Assembly: GCA_025964635.1 (NCBI GenBank)
Contig: JAOPYP010000445.1
Span: 1 to 15,900, forward strand
DNA from: Actinomycetes bacterium
GTDB taxonomy: Bacteria; Actinomycetota; Actinomycetes; Streptosporangiales; Streptosporangiaceae
Direction of reading: 5' to 3'
DNA length: 15,900 nt
Part shown: piece after piece, positions 13,391 through 15,900 of the stretch
How positions within the stretch are numbered: the first letter of the stretch is position 1
Layout of the letters: each line of letters begins with the position of its first letter
Position numbers and translations under genes: made by a program
The notes under the pieces: model-generated
The model's database searches: none
What the model was told of the DNA's origin: nothing
Seen by the model: the letters and a program-made list of their open reading frames with translations, nothing else

Positions 13391-13542
13391 GGCCTGACCG
13401 AACCCCGGCGATGCCCCTGCCGTCGGGGCCTCGGCGGAATGGTGACGCTCAACACGCTGCCGTTGCGGTGGCAGGCTCGCCCGGCCTAGTCGCCACTCAG
13501 GTAGGCAGGCTGGATAAGAGAGAAAGGCAAAGGCGCATTCAT

Positions 13543-15024
13543 ATGATCGAGACGAAGGCTGGTTCGTTCACGCCTGAACCCCGCCTGCTCATCAACGGTG
13601 AGCTGGTGGACGCGGTGTCCGGGCGGCAGTTCGACAACATCAATCCGGCGACCGAAGAGGTCCTCGGTCAGGTCGCCGACGCCGGTCACGAGGACATGGC
13701 CCGCGCGATCGCCGCCGCCCGCCGGGCCTTCGACGAGACCGAGTGGTCGACCAATCATGTGCTGCGCCAGCGCTGTCTCGAGCAACTCCAGGAGGCCATC
13801 GAGGCTGAGCGGGAGGACATGCGCGCCGAACTGGTCGCAGAAGCCGGGACACCCATCATGGTGACCTACTCCGCCCAGCTGGATTCGCCAATGGAAGACG
13901 CCTTCCGGTGGCCGGCGAAGAACATCGACCAGTTCCCGTGGGAGCGCCAGCTGCCCGACGGCGAAGCCTTCGGCATCCACAGCCGGCGTCTGGTCGTCAA
14001 GGAACCCCAGGGCGTGGTGGGCGCCATCATCCCCTGGAACTTCCCGTTCGAGGTCACCGCCAACAAGCTCGGGCCCATCCTGGCCACCGGCAACACGGTC
14101 ATCGTCAAGCCGGCCCCGGATACGCCGTGGAACGCTACCCGGCTCGGACGTCTCGTCGCGGAACGGACGGACATACCGGCAGGCGTAGTCAACGTCGTGA
14201 GCTCGTCGGACCACCTGGTCGGGGAGGACCTGACGCTGGACCCCCGGGTCGACCTGATCTCGTTCACGGGCTCAACGGTGACCGGCAAGCGGATCATGGA
14301 GAAGGGCGCCGCTACCCTCAAGCGGGTTTTCCTCGAACTGGGCGGTAAGTCGGCGATGATCGTCTGCGACGACGCCGACTTTGCTGCCGTGCTCCCGGCG
14401 GCGGGCGCTGCGTGCATGCACGCCGGGCAAGGCTGTGCCCTGCAGACCCGCATCCTGCTCCCTCGTTCGCGCTACGCCGAGGGCGCGGAGACGCTCCAGG
14501 CGATCATGGAGAACATCCCGTACGGTGACCCGACCGATCCGGGCATCGTCCAGGGTCCCCAGGTCAGCGCCAAGCAGCGTGACCGGGTCATGTCCTACAT
14601 CCAGAAAGGCATTGCGGAGGGCGCGAACCTGCTCGTCGGGGGGAGGAGGCCGGCCCAGTTCGATAAGGGCTTTTTCGTCGAGCCCACGCTGTTCACCGAC
14701 GTAGACAACTCGATGACCATCGCCCAGGAGGAGATCTTCGGCCCGGTCCTCGCCGTGATCGCCTACGACGACGACGATGACGCCATCCGGATCGCCAACG
14801 ACAGCAGCTACGGACTGTCCGGCGGCGTGTTCTCGGCGTCCGGCGACCGCGCCATGGCGATCGCCCGCCGGATCCGGACCGGCTCGATCTCGGTCAACGG
14901 CGGCATCTGGTACGGGGCGGATGGCCCGTACGGCGGCTACAAGACCAGCGGGATCGGCCGGCAGAACGGCACCGAGGGCTTCGAGACCTACCTCGAGACG
15001 AAGCTAGTCGGCCTCGCCGGGTGA
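13543..15024 (+). CDS. Aldehyde dehydrogenase (NAD(P)-dependent, ALDH superfamily)
   Basis: A 493-residue aldehyde dehydrogenase of full normal length. Key residues are Asn166 in IIPWNFPFE, the FTGSTVTGK cofactor motif (241-249), the general base Glu265 in FLELGGKS and the nucleophile Cys298 in HAGQGCALQTR; EEIFGPVLAV and the final GGYKTSGIGRQNG are also typical. It oxidises an aldehyde to a carboxylic acid. ATG 13543 is chosen because the family's N-terminal strand (PRLLINGELVDAVSG) follows at once and the preceding DNA, although open in this frame back to 13219, overlaps the DUF2889 gene. The upstream purine-rich AGAGAAAGGCAAAGG can serve as ribosome site. It is followed 85 bases later by a mycofactocin-type SDR, making an alcohol-to-acid pair (inference). 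Confidence 0.93.
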   Translation: MIETKAGSFTPEPRLLINGELVDAVSGRQFDNINPATEEVLGQVADAGHEDMARAIAAARRAFDETEWSTNHVLRQRCLEQLQEAIEAEREDMRAELVAEAGTPIMVTYSAQLDSPMEDAFRWPAKNIDQFPWERQLPDGEAFGIHSRRLVVKEPQGVVGAIIPWNFPFEVTANKLGPILATGNTVIVKPAPDTPWNATRLGRLVAERTDIPAGVVNVVSSSDHLVGEDLTLDPRVDLISFTGSTVTGKRIMEKGAATLKRVFLELGGKSAMIVCDDADFAAVLPAAGAACMHAGQGCALQTRILLPRSRYAEGAETLQAIMENIPYGDPTDPGIVQGPQVSAKQRDRVMSYIQKGIAEGANLLVGGRRPAQFDKGFFVEPTLFTDVDNSMTIAQEEIFGPVLAVIAYDDDDDAIRIANDSSYGLSGGVFSASGDRAMAIARRIRTGSISVNGGIWYGADGPYGGYKTSGIGRQNGTEGFETYLETKLVGLAG

Positions 15025-15096
15025 GACGGCCCGCAGCGCCGACGGGGCCGCCCTCGATCCTGGCCGGCCCCGGAGTGAGGACATCCAACTATCGAC

Positions 15097-15101
15097 GGAG
15101 G
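15097..15101 (+). promoter_or_regulatory. Ribosome binding site setting the SDR start
   Basis: GGAGG lies 8 bases before ATG 15110 but only 2 bases before the alternative ATG 15104. Normal spacing therefore favours the second ATG. Confidence 0.65.
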
Positions 15102-15109
15102 CAATGGCG

Positions 15110-15900
15110 ATGACCGGTCGGGTAGCAGGCAAGGTCGCGCTGATCACGGGCGCAGCGCGCGGACAGGGACGCAGTCACGCGATCCAGCTGGCCCGGGAGG
15201 GCGCTGACATCATCGCGGTCGATTACTGCACGTCGTTCGACACGATCAGCTATCCGATGGCGAGCGCGGAGGATCTCGCGCAGACAGCGAAGGAGGTCGA
15301 GGCGCTCGACCGCCGGGTGCTCACCGTCCAGGCTGATACCCGTGACCCGGGCGCGATGCAGCAGGCCGTGCAGCGCGGCCTGGCCGAGTTCGGCCAGCTG
15401 GATACCGTCGTGGCCAACGCCGGCATCTGCGCGATGGCGAAAGACCAGCCCCTGCAGGCGTGGGCCGACGTCAGCGGCGTGAACCTGGGCGGCGTCCTCA
15501 CCACACTCAACGCCGCGATCCCGCACCTGTCCGCGGGCGCATCCATGGTGGTCACCGGGTCCCTGGCCGCCCTGCTTCCCGCCGGGCCCAGCCCGGAGCC
15601 CGGCGGCATGGCCTACACGTGGGCCAAGCGGACCCTGGTCACGCTGGTGCACGACCTGGCCCTGGTCCTGGCACCGCACTCGATCCGGCTCAACGGGGTG
15701 CACCCGACCAACTGCAACACCGACATGCTGCAGCACGAGGAGATGTACCAGACGTTCCGCCCGGATCTCGAGCACCCGACCAGGGAAGACGCGATCCAGG
15801 CCTTCCCGGTCCTCAACGCGATGCCGGTCCCGTGGGTCGAGCCGGCGGACATCAGCCAGGTCGTGCTGTTCTTCGCCTCGGACGAGTCGCGGTACGTCAC
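15110..15900 (+). CDS. Mycofactocin-dependent SDR-family oxidoreductase (3' end outside window)
   Basis: The first 263 residues of a short-chain dehydrogenase. The glycine turn TGAARGQGRSHA (13-24) is the hallmark of the mycofactocin-coupled SDR family, followed by GADIIAVD and an extra segment (39-70) ending in EDLAQTAKEVEALDRRV that is also characteristic. VANAG (101-105), Ser151 and Tyr169-x3-Lys173 form the active site; GVHPTNCNTDM (196-206) is a further family signature. Such enzymes hold their NAD(P) tightly and hand electrons to the peptide-derived cofactor mycofactocin, acting on alcohols. No mycofactocin biosynthesis gene is in the window. With the ALDH just upstream it may oxidise a primary or secondary alcohol in the same pathway. 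The start is ATG 15110, with ATG 15104 as alternative. The missing part should be only about 10-30 residues. Confidence 0.9.
   Translation, partial: MTGRVAGKVALITGAARGQGRSHAIQLAREGADIIAVDYCTSFDTISYPMASAEDLAQTAKEVEALDRRVLTVQADTRDPGAMQQAVQRGLAEFGQLDTVVANAGICAMAKDQPLQAWADVSGVNLGGVLTTLNAAIPHLSAGASMVVTGSLAALLPAGPSPEPGGMAYTWAKRTLVTLVHDLALVLAPHSIRLNGVHPTNCNTDMLQHEEMYQTFRPDLEHPTREDAIQAFPVLNAMPVPWVEPADISQVVLFFASDESRYV

Noticed and set aside
13391..13542. Terminator or promoter in the gap before the ALDH gene
   Set aside because: There are weak GC stems (CCCC...GGGG and CTGCC...GGCAG) and a GATAAG hexamer, but none has convincing stem quality, a T-run or a paired -35.
14343..14350. CGGTAAGT copy inside the ALDH gene
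   Set aside because: It encodes part of the conserved LGGKS motif and is unrelated to a promoter. It shows that the short core of the TTACnGTAA-like motif can occur by chance.

Overview
The window is high-GC DNA with GTG as well as ATG starts, short gene spacings and a mycofactocin-type dehydrogenase. This points to an actinobacterium (mycobacterial, Frankia-like, Pseudonocardia-like or a relative); the exact genus cannot be read from the sequence. Almost every gene belongs to CoA-dependent catabolism of an organic acid, lipid or terpenoid/steroid-like compound. I see no tRNA, rRNA, CRISPR array, insertion sequence or phage gene.

Layout. (1) 1-123, plus: tail of an acyl-CoA dehydrogenase. 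(2) 160-5126, minus: a very tight five-gene operon read right to left: ACAD10/11-type (LvaA-like) sugar-kinase-fold phosphotransferase, SDR, ACAD10/11-type (LvaC-like) acyl-CoA dehydrogenase, zinc-free quinone-oxidoreductase-like MDR enzyme, second SDR. (3) 5216-5839, plus: divergent TetR regulator. The gap between kinase and regulator holds a 34-bp imperfect palindrome lying on a good promoter. (4) 5982-6569, plus: VOC/glyoxalase-fold protein with its own promoter. (5) 6553-11000, minus: a second operon of DUF35 zinc-ribbon/OB protein, thiolase-fold lipid-transfer protein lacking the nucleophilic cysteine, CaiB/BaiF CoA transferase and acyl-CoA ligase. (6) 11263-13390, plus: amidohydrolase-2 family metal hydrolase and a DUF2889 protein. 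(7) 13543-15900, plus: aldehyde dehydrogenase and the start of a mycofactocin-dependent SDR, cut by the window edge.

How the genes may work together. The kinase + ACAD pair is the split, bacterial form of the fused mammalian ACAD10/ACAD11 enzymes and of LvaA/LvaC of Pseudomonas putida levulinate catabolism, which phosphorylate a 4-hydroxyacyl-CoA and then eliminate and shift the oxygen to C3. With an SDR (LvaD-like role) between them and an acyl-CoA ligase (LvaE-like role) 1.4 kb beyond the operon promoter, the left half is best read as a 4-hydroxy/4-oxo-acid degradation module under its own TetR repressor. The second operon plus the divergent hydrolase looks like a CoA-ester chain-shortening module in which the thiolase-fold/DUF35 pair may act as a retro-aldolase (as Ltp2 does with the DUF35 domain of ChsH2). 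The ALDH and mycofactocin SDR could oxidise a primary alcohol to the acid that the ligase or CoA transferase activates. The actual substrate is not visible; these pathway links are inference from families and gene order.

The most interesting signals are the split ACAD10/11 module with its palindromic operator and likely leaderless start, the cysteine-less thiolase/DUF35 pair, and a recurrent TTACnGTAA-like motif in the promoters of the VOC gene and of the divergent DUF35/amidohydrolase pair.
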